Source: Streptomyces luteolus
GTDB taxonomy: Bacteria; Actinomycetota; Actinomycetes; Streptomycetales; Streptomycetaceae
NCBI RefSeq assembly: GCF_029968015.1
Contig: NZ_JASCIS010000010.1
Location: 62,001 to 126,000, forward strand
Length of the DNA: 64,000 nt
Reading direction: 5' to 3'
In this document: one piece after another, positions 18,059 to 27,488 of the stretch
Position numbering within the stretch: the first letter of the stretch is position 1
Layout of the letters: every line of letters starts with the position of its first letter
The notes under the pieces: generated by a model
Told to the model about the DNA's origin: nothing
The model's database searches: none
The model's input: only the letters and a program-made list of their open reading frames with translations
Made by a program: the position numbers and the translations under genes

Positions 18059-18814
18059 TCACGTGGCCTGCACACTCCGGAAGTGCGTGATCAGGCGCCC
18101 TTCGTCGTCGAGTACGTGGAACGCGAGCCCCGGGTCGGCCGCTCGGTCCGCCACCTCGGCGCTTTCCCAGGGCAGTTGCAGCGTCCACGTCACACCGGGT
18201 CCGACGACGAGAGGGCGACCCGCGAAGACCGTGGCCGCGGGAGAGTGGGCATGGCCGGTGATGAGCGCCTTGACCTGAGGCCGGCGGTCCAACAGGGCGG
18301 TGAGGTCCTGGGGTTGGCGCAAGGGGTTGGCGTCCGGCAGCGGGTGGTGCAGCGCCACCGGCGGATGGTGGAAGGCGAGCAGGGCGGGCATGTCGGCGCC
18401 CAGGTCGTCGAGCGTCGCCTCGATCCAGGCGTACGTCTCCGCGTCGAGAACGCCGTCGTCGCGGCCGGGGATGCTGGAGTCACACATCAGGACAGCCGTG
18501 CCACCGATGCGGTGGACGGTGTTCACGGGTGCGTCGGGGCGCGCTGTGTGGGTGTCGCCCAACAGGGCCTTGCGGTAGGGCGCGCGCACATCGTGGTTGC
18601 CGGGGCACATGAGCACGGGGAACGGCGCCTTCAGGATGCGTGCCGCCTCCTCGTACTCGTCCTCCGTGCCGTGGTCGGCGATGTCTCCGGTCACGAGGAG
18701 GGCGTCCACGCGCGTGTGCAGGCCGCGCAGCCGTTTCATGACCAGCTCGGCGCGTTCGGTCGCGCGTGCGGTGCCGTCCAGGTGCAGGTCGCTGATCTGT
18801 GCCAGTACGAGCAC
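18059..18814 (-). CDS. Calcineurin-like metallophosphodiesterase
   Basis: 251 aa cytoplasmic metallophosphoesterase. All metal-binding blocks are visible in order: ISDLHLD, VTGDIADHG, MCPGNHD, LLAFHHPP and ITGHAHS. This arrangement is that of the CpdA/Rv0805-like phosphodiesterases, which act on cyclic nucleotides or other phosphodiesters; the exact substrate is inferred only. GTG 18814 (VLVLAQISDLH) has GGGGGGAGGG nine bases upstream and is preferred over the longer frame from 18853. Confidence 0.9.
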   Translation of the reverse strand: MLVLAQISDLHLDGTARATERAELVMKRLRGLHTRVDALLVTGDIADHGTEDEYEEAARILKAPFPVLMCPGNHDVRAPYRKALLGDTHTARPDAPVNTVHRIGGTAVLMCDSSIPGRDDGVLDAETYAWIEATLDDLGADMPALLAFHHPPVALHHPLPDANPLRQPQDLTALLDRRPQVKALITGHAHSPAATVFAGRPLVVGPGVTWTLQLPWESAEVADRAADPGLAFHVLDDEGRLITHFRSVQAT

Positions 18815-19017
18815 GGTGTGATGCCCTCCCCCCTGACAAGGACCGACGGTCACTTCGTGGCGTCGCGGCCGCTGTGCTTAATGGTTGATGCTCATCTAAA
18901 AATTAGTTGCGCTGGGGGAAAACCCCTGCTCCGGCGGTGTCCCGGCCCTGAGCATGGGGCCATGCTCGGCACGCTCATCGGGGGGGCGAAGCGCACGGTG
19001 TCCTGTCGCGTGCTGGT

Positions 19018-19077
19018 GAAATCCGGCACTACGCGCGCGTAAGTGGGCCGCCCCACGCATGAGTAGTGCCGGATTTC
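19018..19077. other. 15-bp inverted repeat enclosing a second palindrome
   Basis: GAAATCCGGCACTAC (19018-19032) is matched by its perfect reverse complement at 19063-19077. The 30-base centre contains the palindrome ACGCGCGCGT and a small GTGGG/CCCAC stem. It lies in the 352-bp gap between the divergent phosphodiesterase and M24 peptidase genes, 90 bases before the latter, so an operator or cruciform is more likely than a terminator. Confidence 0.75.
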
Positions 19078-19166
19078 GACGATGGTGCATCGGCCCGCTC
19101 GCGCCCCCACCGCGACGCGGGCGATGATGCCTGCGGGGAGAGTCCCGGAACGCCCAGGAGGCAGCC

Positions 19167-20291
19167 ATGACGTCCGCGCCCGCGCCGTTCACCGCCGACG
19201 ACTACAAGGTCCGCATGGAGCGAGCCGCCCAGTCCGCGGCAGACGCCGGGCTGGCAGGCCTCCTCGTCGCCCCGGGGCCCGACCTGGTGTGGCTCACCGG
19301 CTACCAGCCCACGGCCACCACGGAACGGCTCACCCTGCTCGTGCTGGCTGCCGGCCAGGATCCGATCCTCGTCGTCCCCACCTTGGAGGCGCCGGACGCC
19401 GAGCGCGCCCCCGGAGCGCCCGCCGTCACCCTGCGGGACTGGACGGACGGCAAGGATCCGTACGCCGTCACCGCCCCGCTCCTCGACTTCGACGGCCGGT
19501 TCGGCATCAGCGACAACGCTTGGGCCATGCACCTGCTCGCTCTCCAGCAGGCACTGCCCGGCACGTCCTACGCATCCCTCACCGAGGCCCTGCCCATGCT
19601 GCGCGCGGTCAAGGACGCTCATGAACTGGAACGGCTCGCTGCTGCGGGTGCTGCGGCGGACGCCACCTATGAGGAGATCCTCAAGGTGCGGTTCTCCGGT
19701 CGCAGGGAGCTCGATGTGGCGGCCGATCTCGCCGACCTGCTGCGGCAGTTCGGGCACTCCCAGGTCGACTTCACTGTGGTCGGTTCGGGCCCCAACGGTG
19801 CCAATCCGCACCATGAGGCGGGCGAGCGGACGATCGAGAACGGCGACATGGTGGTGCTGGATTTCGGCGGCCTCAAGCACGGCTACGGCTCGGACACCTC
19901 GCGCACTGTCCACGTCGGCGAACCGAGCGCGGAAGAACAGGAAGTGCACGATCTCGTACGCGAGGCGCAGAACGCGGGGTGCGCTGCCGTGCAGCCGGGA
20001 GTCGCCTGCCAGGAGATCGACCGGGTCGCGCGCGCCGTCATCGATGAGGCCGGCTACGGCGAGTACTTCATCCACCGCACTGGGCACGGCATCGGCGTCA
20101 CCACCCACGAACCGCCCTACATGATCGAGGGCGAGGAGCAGCCTCTGGTACCCGGCATGTGCTTCTCCGTGGAGCCCGGTGTATACCTGCCGGGCCGGTT
20201 CGGCGTACGCATCGAGGACATCGTGACCGTCACCGACGAGGGTGGTCAGCGTCTCAACAACACGGTGCGCGAGCTGATGATCGTCGAGTAG
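19167..20291 (+). CDS. M24-family aminopeptidase P (Xaa-Pro peptidase)
   Basis: 374 aa. The N-terminal creatinase-like domain ([19 protein letters not shown]) is followed by the pita-bread catalytic domain with all five metal ligands in place: [37 protein letters not shown] and VRIEDIV. It is expected to be a cytoplasmic dimanganese or dicobalt enzyme releasing N-terminal residues ahead of proline. AGGAGG lies six bases upstream of ATG 19167. It stands alone. Confidence 0.93.
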   Translation: MTSAPAPFTADDYKVRMERAAQSAADAGLAGLLVAPGPDLVWLTGYQPTATTERLTLLVLAAGQDPILVVPTLEAPDAERAPGAPAVTLRDWTDGKDPYAVTAPLLDFDGRFGISDNAWAMHLLALQQALPGTSYASLTEALPMLRAVKDAHELERLAAAGAAADATYEEILKVRFSGRRELDVAADLADLLRQFGHSQVDFTVVGSGPNGANPHHEAGERTIENGDMVVLDFGGLKHGYGSDTSRTVHVGEPSAEEQEVHDLVREAQNAGCAAVQPGVACQEIDRVARAVIDEAGYGEYFIHRTGHGIGVTTHEPPYMIEGEEQPLVPGMCFSVEPGVYLPGRFGVRIEDIVTVTDEGGQRLNNTVRELMIVE

Positions 20292-20415
20292 CGCGCCCGG
20301 CCTCGACCGCCTGAGCACCCTGCCCGGCGCAGACCCCACGGTCTGAGAGGAACCCGCCCCAGGCCCGGGGAGCCGCCACGCCAGGCGCCCCTCCCGTGGC
20401 CCGAGGCGGCCGTTC

Positions 20416-22287
20416 TCACTGCAGCGGGCCGAGGACCACGCACGACTCCGCGGGCAGGTGCAGGACACCGTCCGCGGCCGGAGCCTCGATCGGGTCCCAG
20501 GATGCGAGCACACAGGCCTTGCCGCCCAACAGAGGGATCGCGGCGGGCTCCTTGCCGAGGTTGACGGCGATCCGCAGGTCTCCGCGCCGGAACACCAGCC
20601 ACCGCGCGGTCTCGTCGTACGCGACCCGCACGGAGGCCAGGTCCGGGTCGCGCAGGTCGGGCTGGCCGCGTCGCAGCGCGATCAGGGAGCGATACCAGGC
20701 CAGCACGCGCGCGTGGTGCTCGTTCTGAGGCTCGTCCCAGTTCAGACAGGAGCGGTTTCTGGTCTCCGGATCCAGCGGGTCCGGGATCTCCCGCGCGTCC
20801 CACCCCTGTGCCGCGAACTCCCGCTTGTGGGCCCGGTGTACGGCGGCGACGCTCTCAGGGTCCGGGTGGTCCGTGAAGAACTGCCAGGGCGTTCCGGCAG
20901 CCCACTCCTCACCCATGAACACCATCGGCGTGCAGGGCGATGTGAGCGTGAGTGCCGCCGCGCAGGCCAGCAGACCCGGTGCGAGGGAGGCCGAAAGCCG
21001 GTCTCCTTGTGCACGCCTTCCCACCTGGGCGTGGCTCTGCGCGTACCCCACGAAGCGGTGCGCGGGGGTACGTTCCCGGTCCACAGGGCGGCCGTGGCTG
21101 CGGCCCCGCGCGGTCGAGTAGCCACCGTCGTGGAAGAACGCGGACGTCAGGGTCTTGCCGAGCGCCTTGAGGGGAGACGGTGCGAAGTCGGCGTAGGGGC
21201 CCTGTTCCTCTCCGGTCAGCGCCGTGTGCAGGGCGTGGTGGAAGTCCTCGTTCCATTGGGCGTGCACGCCGAGCCCGCCCTCCTGGCGCGGCGTGGTCAG
21301 ACGCGGATCACGCTGATCGGAGTCCGCGACGAGGAACAGCGGCCGCCCCAACTCGGCCGCGAGAACGTCCACTTCCCCGGAGAGCTCCTCCAGGAAGTGG
21401 CACGCGCGCGTGTCGCACAGCGCGTCCACGGAATCGAGGCGGAGCCCATCGATCCGGAAGTCCCGCAGCCAGGAGAGGGCGCTGCCGATGAGATACGAGC
21501 GCACCTCGTCGGAGCCCTGGGCGTCCAGGTTGACGGCGGAGGCACTCGGTCCGGATCCGCCCACGAAGTACGGTCCGTAAGAGGCGAGTTGGGTATGGGA
21601 CGGATCCAGTCGGTGGTGCACCACGTCGAGCACCACTCCGAGCCCCAGCTCGTGCGCGGTGTTGACAAAGCGCTTCAGCGCGTCGGGCCCGCCGTAGGGC
21701 TCGTGCACAGCCCACGGGGAGCCGCCCTCGTACCCCCAGCCGTGCCGCCCCGGAAGCGGGCACAGCGGCATCAGCTGGACGTGAGTGGCCCCCAACTCGG
21801 CCAGATGGCCCAGGCGTTGCGCAGCGGCGTCCAGAGTGCCCTCGCGGGTGAAGGTGCCGACATGCAGCTCGTAGAGCACTGAGGTGCCCGTGAGCGGCTT
21901 TCCCGGCCACGGTGTGCGCCAGGTGTACGCCTCGTGGTCCACGACCGCGCTCAGCCCGTTCGGGCCGTCCGGCTGGCGCAACGAACGCGGATCGGGAAGA
22001 AGCAGCGCTCCGGCGGATCCGGAGCCTGAGCCGGGGGCGGCATCGGATCCGGCGCCGGATGAGGCGTCGCCGTCACCGTCATCATCGCCGTCCCCGTCCC
22101 CGTCCCCGTCCCCGTCTCCGCCTCCGTCTCCGTCGAGGAGGAACCCGTACCGCGCGCCGTGTTCCGCCTCTGCCTCGGTCACCCACCAGTCGCGCCGTTC
22201 CGGATCACGCTCCAACGCGTGCGTGCTGCCTTCCAGTTGGAGCGTGACCCGGTCCTGCGCCTGTGGTGCCCACACCTCGAACTGCAC
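20416..22287 (-). CDS. treZ: Malto-oligosyltrehalose trehalohydrolase
   Basis: 623 aa GH13 enzyme that releases trehalose from maltooligosyl-trehalose, acting after TreY. The N-terminal CBM48-like domain starts VQFEVWAPQAQDRV; catalytic-barrel landmarks are LYELHVGTFTREGT, VVLDVVHHRLDPSH, IDGLRLDSVDAL (nucleophile Asp), LVADSDQRDPRL and FMGEEWAAGTPWQ. An unusual acidic insertion of (Gly-Asp)n, encoded by 6-bp repeats, separates the N-terminal domain from LLLPDPRS. GTG 22287 fits the usual family start; the frame is open to 22437. treY is not in the window. Confidence 0.92.
   Translation of the reverse strand: MQFEVWAPQAQDRVTLQLEGSTHALERDPERRDWWVTEAEAEHGARYGFLLDGDGGGDGDGDGDGDGDDDGDGDASSGAGSDAAPGSGSGSAGALLLPDPRSLRQPDGPNGLSAVVDHEAYTWRTPWPGKPLTGTSVLYELHVGTFTREGTLDAAAQRLGHLAELGATHVQLMPLCPLPGRHGWGYEGGSPWAVHEPYGGPDALKRFVNTAHELGLGVVLDVVHHRLDPSHTQLASYGPYFVGGSGPSASAVNLDAQGSDEVRSYLIGSALSWLRDFRIDGLRLDSVDALCDTRACHFLEELSGEVDVLAAELGRPLFLVADSDQRDPRLTTPRQEGGLGVHAQWNEDFHHALHTALTGEEQGPYADFAPSPLKALGKTLTSAFFHDGGYSTARGRSHGRPVDRERTPAHRFVGYAQSHAQVGRRAQGDRLSASLAPGLLACAAALTLTSPCTPMVFMGEEWAAGTPWQFFTDHPDPESVAAVHRAHKREFAAQGWDAREIPDPLDPETRNRSCLNWDEPQNEHHARVLAWYRSLIALRRGQPDLRDPDLASVRVAYDETARWLVFRRGDLRIAVNLGKEPAAIPLLGGKACVLASWDPIEAPAADGVLHLPAESCVVLGPLQ
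22083..22136 (-). repeat. 6-bp tandem repeat encoding a (Gly-Asp) tract in treZ
   Basis: On the plus strand CCGTCC/CCGTCT units repeat about nine times. They encode an acidic GDGDGD tract in TreZ, which is not part of the conserved fold. Confidence 0.85.
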
Positions 22288-22479
22288 GGACGGCCCCCCG
22301 TCTGTGTTGCCGGCCCACGTGTCCGGCCGGACGCTGTCAGTGACCTCGCCCGTCCATGGTGCTGCACCAGAGATCATTTCGCCGGTGAATCCAGCACAAT
22401 CCAGCACATCGATGTGGCCGAAAAGGTGCGGGATCACTGAGGCTTACCGCAGCATCGATGCGGCTCCAGGCAAGCCGCT

Positions 22480-23382
22480 TCAGACCAGGTCGATGCGCTT
22501 CTGCGTCACCGGATAGCCCGCCTTCGCGAAATTCGCCGCCATAGGGAAGTTGCCCACGTCCGTCGCCGCGACGACGCGGTCGGCGCCGCGCTCGCTGAGG
22601 AAGTGCGTCGACTCGGCCAACAGGTCGTACGCGTACCCGTGACCGCGCTGCTCCGGCACTACACCGATGAACCCGGCGGCGAACCCCGACGGGATCCGGC
22701 ACGGCAGATGCAGCCCCACCAGCTCGCCCTGCTCCGTGAAGGCCAGCTGTGGCCAGGCCTCGGGGCACCAGTGGATGTACTCCAGCTCCTCCCGCGCTGC
22801 CTGCTCCACGCCGCCCGCCTCCTTGGCGCGCAACGCGTGGGCGTCGAGGGTGTCGGCGTGGATCCTGCGCAGGGCGTCGAGAAGGATCGCGTCGTCGTGC
22901 TCCTCGCGGAACCGCAGTCGGCCGGGGCGGACCGGAAGCCCGCAGTCCGGGGTCCACGCGTACCGGAGTCGTTCCACGAGAGCCCGCTTGCCCGCCGCCT
23001 CGGCCGCCGAGATCCGCGCCTGAGCCGCTGCTGTGGCCGCTGGGCGCTCTCGCCAGTCCGAGGGCAGGATCAGCTCGTAGTCGACGTCGAAGGGCGCTTC
23101 ACGCAGCAGTGTGACGGCCGCGTCGTGCTCGCCGTGGGCGAAGTCGAACCAGTTGAGGTTGAGCGGTGTCGTGTCCTGCGGTGAGCCCCACCAGGCGGCC
23201 CTCGCCACGACTTTGCCGTCGCGCAGCGCCACCCAGGTCCACTCGGGCAGATAGTCGCCGCCCGCGGCTCGTGTGCGGTACTCGACGCCCGTGACGGCGC
23301 GGCCCACGAGACCGGGGTCGGACAGGGAGTTGAACAGATGCGCGTCTTCTTCGGTGAGCGCGCGGATGACCAGATCGGTCAT
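22480..23382 (-). CDS. GNAT-family N-acetyltransferase
   Basis: 300 aa. The C-terminal half has the acetyl-CoA site of the GNAT fold: AAGFIGVVPEQRGHGYAYDLL (Q/RxxGxG/A) near residue 245, then VVAATDVGNFPMAANFAKAG. The N-terminal half is a divergent GNAT-like repeat, suggesting a tandem two-domain protein. The substrate is unknown. ATG 23382 is preceded by CGGAGGAC. It runs on the minus strand behind treZ with 192 bases between, and is divergent from the FHA gene. Confidence 0.85.
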   Translation of the reverse strand: MTDLVIRALTEEDAHLFNSLSDPGLVGRAVTGVEYRTRAAGGDYLPEWTWVALRDGKVVARAAWWGSPQDTTPLNLNWFDFAHGEHDAAVTLLREAPFDVDYELILPSDWRERPAATAAAQARISAAEAAGKRALVERLRYAWTPDCGLPVRPGRLRFREEHDDAILLDALRRIHADTLDAHALRAKEAGGVEQAAREELEYIHWCPEAWPQLAFTEQGELVGLHLPCRIPSGFAAGFIGVVPEQRGHGYAYDLLAESTHFLSERGADRVVAATDVGNFPMAANFAKAGYPVTQKRIDLV

Positions 23383-23696
23383 GGAGAGTCCTCCGGAAGC
23401 GAAACGGAACGCTCCCGTTCAGACCAGGGACGCCGCACGGACGGGGCGGGAGCGCGGTGGCAAGGTGGTGCACTTCATGGCTCTCGCCTCCTTTCCGCTG
23501 TTCGCAAGCAGTGGCGTCGCTGCGACCCTATGACCATCGCGCGCCTCCGTCCAGCGGTTTTCGGTCGCCGCAGTGCCCGACCCGGTCGCGGTCCCGGTCC
23601 GTCAACCGGCTTACGGATCAGGTTAGTGCTGGTCAGCGAGGGGCGAAGTTCCGGGTTTTCTGGACACTCCGGCGGCCCTGTCCGACAATCGCGGAC

Positions 23697-24248
23697 GTGA
23701 CGCCCTCCTTCGAGTTCCCCACGTATCCCGCGCGGCTCTCGGACGCCGAACGCGACAAGGCGTTGCGCGCGCTACAGGAGGGCGTGGTCCAGGGGCGGCT
23801 CTCGCACGACACGTACGTACGCCGCATGGAGCTCGTACTCGTCGCGCAACGGGCCGACCAACTGACCGCGCTGACCGCCGATCTGCCTGCTGCGCAAGGC
23901 CGTTGGAGTGCGCTCGTGACCGGCGCGGTCAGTGCCGCCTCGGCGTTCACCGTGCGGGTGCGACGGGCGTGGCAGGCGGAGCGGCTGCCCAAGCTGCTGC
24001 TTCCCGAGCCGGGTCCCTATCCGCTGCGTATCGGCCGCGACCCGTCCAGCGGTCTGCGGCTCAGTCACGACACCGTCTCGCGCGTGCACGCCGAGCTGCG
24101 CGTGCAGGGCGGCCACTGGGTGTTGCGCGACCTGGGCTCGACCAACGGCACGACTGTCAACGGCCGCCGCGTGGTCGCTGCCGCGGTCGTGCGGGACGGC
24201 GACCACGTGAGCTTCGGATCGATGAGCTTTCGGCTTGCTGTGCAGTGA
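23697..24248 (+). CDS. DUF1707 plus FHA domain protein
   Basis: 183 aa from GTG 23697. The N-terminus (YPARLSDAERDKALRALQEG, then RLSHDTYVRRM) is a DUF1707/SHOCT-like short helical domain typical of actinobacteria. The C-terminal 90 residues form a forkhead-associated domain with phosphothreonine-binding residues in place: IGRDPSSGLRL, SHDTVSRVHAEL and LGSTNGTTVNG. It probably reads Ser/Thr kinase signalling. The 314-bp gap to the divergent GNAT gene contains nothing else I can identify. Confidence 0.88.
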   Translation: MTPSFEFPTYPARLSDAERDKALRALQEGVVQGRLSHDTYVRRMELVLVAQRADQLTALTADLPAAQGRWSALVTGAVSAASAFTVRVRRAWQAERLPKLLLPEPGPYPLRIGRDPSSGLRLSHDTVSRVHAELRVQGGHWVLRDLGSTNGTTVNGRRVVAAAVVRDGDHVSFGSMSFRLAVQ

Positions 24249-24357
24249 GTGGTGACACTGGCACGGCTGTATGTGTGCGGGTGCCGGAGCTCGCTTCCGC
24301 ACGCGCGCGTGCGGATCTTTTCGTCAGCCGCGGGCAGGCCGCGGCCCGCCCAGAGTG

Positions 24358-25626
24358 CTAATTCACCTTCACGCGCGCGTGCCGGGCCGCTGCGACGACT
24401 GTGCGGGACTGGTGCTCCACCTGATGCTCCAGCGGCACCCAGCGCGCCTTGAAGTGGCTCTCGAAGGAGCTGCTCCACTGGGCGACCAACCCCTCCAGGC
24501 GGGCCGCCGCCGGATCTCCCGCCTCGTCGAGCACCCGCAGCAGCATCGCCGCGGCCCGCAGCGGCAGTCGGCGGCCGAAGGCGTCGATGCTGGACACGTA
24601 CGTCATCGTCGCGCCCTTCGGCGGTGGCCGCAGCCAGTCCTCCGCGAGGCCGGGCACGAGCCCCAGCGCCCAGCGAGAGGCCCGCAGCAGCGGTCCGCAC
24701 CCCTCGGGCAGCGACCGCTCCTCGGCCTCTCCGAGCCCCGTCTCCCGCAGCATGCCCTCCACTCGCAGGGCCTGTGCTCGCAGCCTTCCGGAGACCCGCT
24801 GCAGGGCCTCGCGCGGCGCGGGGTGACGTGCCGGATCGTCGACCAGATCGCTCGCCCACATCGGGACTTCGACGATGGCCGTACTGCCGCCGTACCGGTG
24901 CACGTGGTGCCAGGTCGACCGTGTCACGTCCTCGGGGAGGCTCGGGAACAGTGCGTCCGTGCCCGGATCCGGCATGACGTGCACACCCGGGCCGGCTATC
25001 GGCCAGCTCGCGGCGTCGGACGTGCTGGTCTCTATCGGGATGTGCAGCTGGGCGGCGGACTTGGCGAAAGGCTCTGCGAGGCCCGGTATGTCCTGCGTCA
25101 ACTGCACCCAGCTGCCGCCCAGATCGGTGCCGTGAAGGGACACTTGGAGGTAGGGCCGCAGCTCGTCTATGACGTTCAGGAGAGCGCGGCTTTCGGGTGG
25201 CCACGCGTCGGGGGGCAGCACCGATGGCGCCCACTCCGGCTGTTCGGGGCCGGCGGGGCGGAAGAACTGCCGGTGGTAGTCGAACAGCGAGCGGGGCGCG
25301 GACGCGCGGTGCAGGGCCGCGCCGTCCGGGTCGGCGCTGAGCAGGAAATGCCAGCTGGTCCTGGACCGGAGCTGCTCCTCCTGCGCCACGCGTCGAGCCA
25401 GATGGAGGGCTGTGGGGCCGCCCACGGGCTCGTTGGCGTGGGCACCCGCGACGACCAGGACGCGCTGCTCCGACCGCCCCACGGACAGCAGGTGCAGCGG
25501 GCGCCCCGCGCGCGAGGTGCCGATCCGCCGCAACTCGCAGAGGTCGGGGCTTTCAGCCACCAAGGCCCGTGCGGACAGGACGAGTTCCGTCACACTGGGA
25601 TAGTGCTGCTCCGTCAGGTGACTCAC
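24358..25626 (-). CDS. M14-family zinc carboxypeptidase
   Basis: 422 aa from GTG 25626, with GGGAGGA about ten bases upstream. Zinc ligands of the M14 family are visible as GAHANEP (HxxE) near residue 62 and SLHGTD near residue 165; AIVEVPMW further on sits where the catalytic Glu is expected. No signal peptide is seen, so it is probably cytoplasmic and related to the succinylglutamate desuccinylase/carboxypeptidase group. The gene ends in a CACGCGCGCGTG palindrome and starts opposite a promoter region with two copies of TATACGGAYGGA (25708 and 25731). Confidence 0.85.
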   Translation of the reverse strand: MSHLTEQHYPSVTELVLSARALVAESPDLCELRRIGTSRAGRPLHLLSVGRSEQRVLVVAGAHANEPVGGPTALHLARRVAQEEQLRSRTSWHFLLSADPDGAALHRASAPRSLFDYHRQFFRPAGPEQPEWAPSVLPPDAWPPESRALLNVIDELRPYLQVSLHGTDLGGSWVQLTQDIPGLAEPFAKSAAQLHIPIETSTSDAASWPIAGPGVHVMPDPGTDALFPSLPEDVTRSTWHHVHRYGGSTAIVEVPMWASDLVDDPARHPAPREALQRVSGRLRAQALRVEGMLRETGLGEAEERSLPEGCGPLLRASRWALGLVPGLAEDWLRPPPKGATMTYVSSIDAFGRRLPLRAAAMLLRVLDEAGDPAAARLEGLVAQWSSSFESHFKARWVPLEHQVEHQSRTVVAAARHARVKVN

Positions 25627-25958
25627 CCCCGTTGGTCCTCCCGGCGTGCGCATCCGCAGTACCCCACGCCCTGAAGCCCCTGTCAAGGCGCCGGCGCCAC
25701 TGTGCGTATACGGATGGAAGCGCTCCGCTATACGGACGGAGGATGCTTCACGTTGTTATGGCCTCAACATCCGTTTTTGGCATGCCATTTGAGTGACGGA
25801 GCGGAGCCTTCCCGCCCGCACCGCCGGAGAGCGCCTGAGGGTTCGGCTCCCGGCCCCCCTCGGCTCCACGGACGCGGTCTGTGGCGACGAGAAGCCCCGC
25901 TCGTCCACCGTGAGCCCGGCATCCGAGAAAGAGCTCACCTACAAGTGCGGGTTCTCAG

Positions 25959-26024
25959 CAGCGCACTGTCGTCGCCATGGGCAGTGCACTGTCGTCGCCG
26001 TGAGCAGTGCACGGTCGTCATGCG
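25959..26024. repeat. 23-bp tandem repeat, 2.8 copies, upstream of the MFS gene
   Basis: CAGTGCACTGTCGTCGCC-type units start at 25959, 25982 and 26005 in the 476-bp gap between the divergent M14 and MFS genes. The third copy is incomplete. Each contains the palindrome GTGCAC (changed in the first copy), so an operator array is possible. Confidence 0.8.
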
Positions 26025-26102
26025 AACCTACGTACCGGCCTGCTCCGCTTTCGTGTCATCACCGCATGCGTGCCGCGCCGAAGAGGGCGATAGCTTCGAA
26101 CG

Positions 26103-27488
26103 ATGCCGCAGGGGACACGGGAGCAGAGCGCAAGCAGGGATTCCGCTCCCGGGATGTTGCAGACGTACCGGGAGGTGATCGGGCTCTCCGGTGCGCTGCT
26201 TCCGCTGATCTCCTTCCTGGGGCGACTGCCCACGGCGATCATCCAGATGGGCAGCGTCCTGATGGTCACCAGGACCAGCGGCTCCCTCGCCATCGGCGGC
26301 ATGGTGGCTTGCGCTCTGGCTCTCGGGCAGGTGGCGATGGGGCCGTTCGTCGGCCGCCTCGCGGACCGTCACGGGCAGCGTCGCGTGGTGCTGGTCCTCG
26401 CGTTGGTGAACGCGATGGCCATCAGCACCTTCACGGCGAGCGCCCTGCTGGGTGCGGCCACGCCGCTGCTGGTTGTCCTCGGGGCGCTGGCAGGCGCGTC
26501 GGTGCCCGGTATCGGCCCGCTTGCGCGGGCACGCGTAGTGGCGCTCGCCCGACGTGGCCGGGCCGACGACCGGCTCGCCGACGCGGTGATGTCCCTGGAG
26601 AGCACCATGGACGAGGTGTCCTTCGTGCTCGGGCCCGCCGCGGTGGGCCTCGCAGCGGTCGTCGGACACCCGGCGTACGCGATGCTCCTGGCGGCGCTCC
26701 TCGTGGCCGTCTGCGGAACCGGGTTCGCGCTGCACCCGACCGCGCTCACCCTGGTGCCGACGCCGGCGGAAGGCCGGCACAAGGGGCGACAAGAACAGCC
26801 ACGCGCGCGTGCGGCGGAGGAACACGCACGCGCGCGTGGTGCAGCACGGCGCATGCCACGCCAGGTGTACGTGGTGCGGGTCGGACTCGTACTCCTGGGT
26901 GTGCTGCTCGGCGGTTGCGGCGCCGGAATCACGGCCCTCACAGAGGAGTTGGGCCGACCGGACCAGGCGGGTCTCGTATACGCGGCGATGGGCGTCATGA
27001 GTGCCATCGTCGGTCTATCCATGGCGGCGCTCCCCGGGCGCATCTGCCTGCTGCTGCGCTGGCGCGTCGCGACGGCGGCTGCCGCGCTGCTCTCGCTCCC
27101 TCTGGTGTGGACGGATTCACTGGCCGGTCTGTATCTAGTAGTGACGGTTTTCGGCGCCATCTTCGCGCCCAACCTGATCAGCGGATTCGGCCTCACCGAG
27201 AGGGCAGTTCCGCGTGAACGGCTGGCGGAGGGTATGACGTTCGCCTCGAGCGCGTTCGTCGGCGGCCAGGCGGTCACACTCGCTGTCGCCGGGCGCCTCG
27301 CGGAGTCGTACGGCCCCGCGGCCGCCTTCGCCGTCGGTAGTGCGGCCGCGGCGCTGGCCTTCGTCGTAGCCCTCGCGGCCCGTCCTGGAGGCGGGGGCGA
27401 GCAGGACCGGGACGCTACGTCCGGGTGGCGCGAGGCGCCCACCACTGTGGTGAGTTCGGCCGGATCCCTCGAAACGCCGCGCCCCTGA
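26103..27488 (+). CDS. Major facilitator superfamily transporter
   Basis: 461 aa polytopic membrane protein with about 12 hydrophobic segments. The MFS loop motif between segments 2 and 3 reads GRLADRHGQRRVV. The long cytoplasmic loop between segments 6 and 7 is arginine-rich and contains two copies of the CACGCGCGCGTG palindrome (PRARAAEEHARARG). The substrate is unknown; drug efflux is the commonest role for such single-gene MFS proteins. No clear ribosome site precedes ATG 26103. Confidence 0.85.
   Translation: MPQGTREQSASRDSAPGMLQTYREVIGLSGALLPLISFLGRLPTAIIQMGSVLMVTRTSGSLAIGGMVACALALGQVAMGPFVGRLADRHGQRRVVLVLALVNAMAISTFTASALLGAATPLLVVLGALAGASVPGIGPLARARVVALARRGRADDRLADAVMSLESTMDEVSFVLGPAAVGLAAVVGHPAYAMLLAALLVAVCGTGFALHPTALTLVPTPAEGRHKGRQEQPRARAAEEHARARGAARRMPRQVYVVRVGLVLLGVLLGGCGAGITALTEELGRPDQAGLVYAAMGVMSAIVGLSMAALPGRICLLLRWRVATAAAALLSLPLVWTDSLAGLYLVVTVFGAIFAPNLISGFGLTERAVPRERLAEGMTFASSAFVGGQAVTLAVAGRLAESYGPAAAFAVGSAAAALAFVVALAARPGGGGEQDRDATSGWREAPTTVVSSAGSLETPRP

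Larger units (their letters stand above)
20704..26838. repeat. Six dispersed copies of the palindrome CACGCGCGCGTG
   Basis: Exact copies lie at 20704-20715 and 21401-21412 (treZ), 24300-24311 (intergenic), 24370-24381 (end of the M14 gene), and 26800-26811 and 26827-26838 (MFS gene). A related TACGCGCGCGTA lies at 19030-19041. I saw no exact copy elsewhere in the window. The span given is the range of the dispersed copies. Confidence 0.85.
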
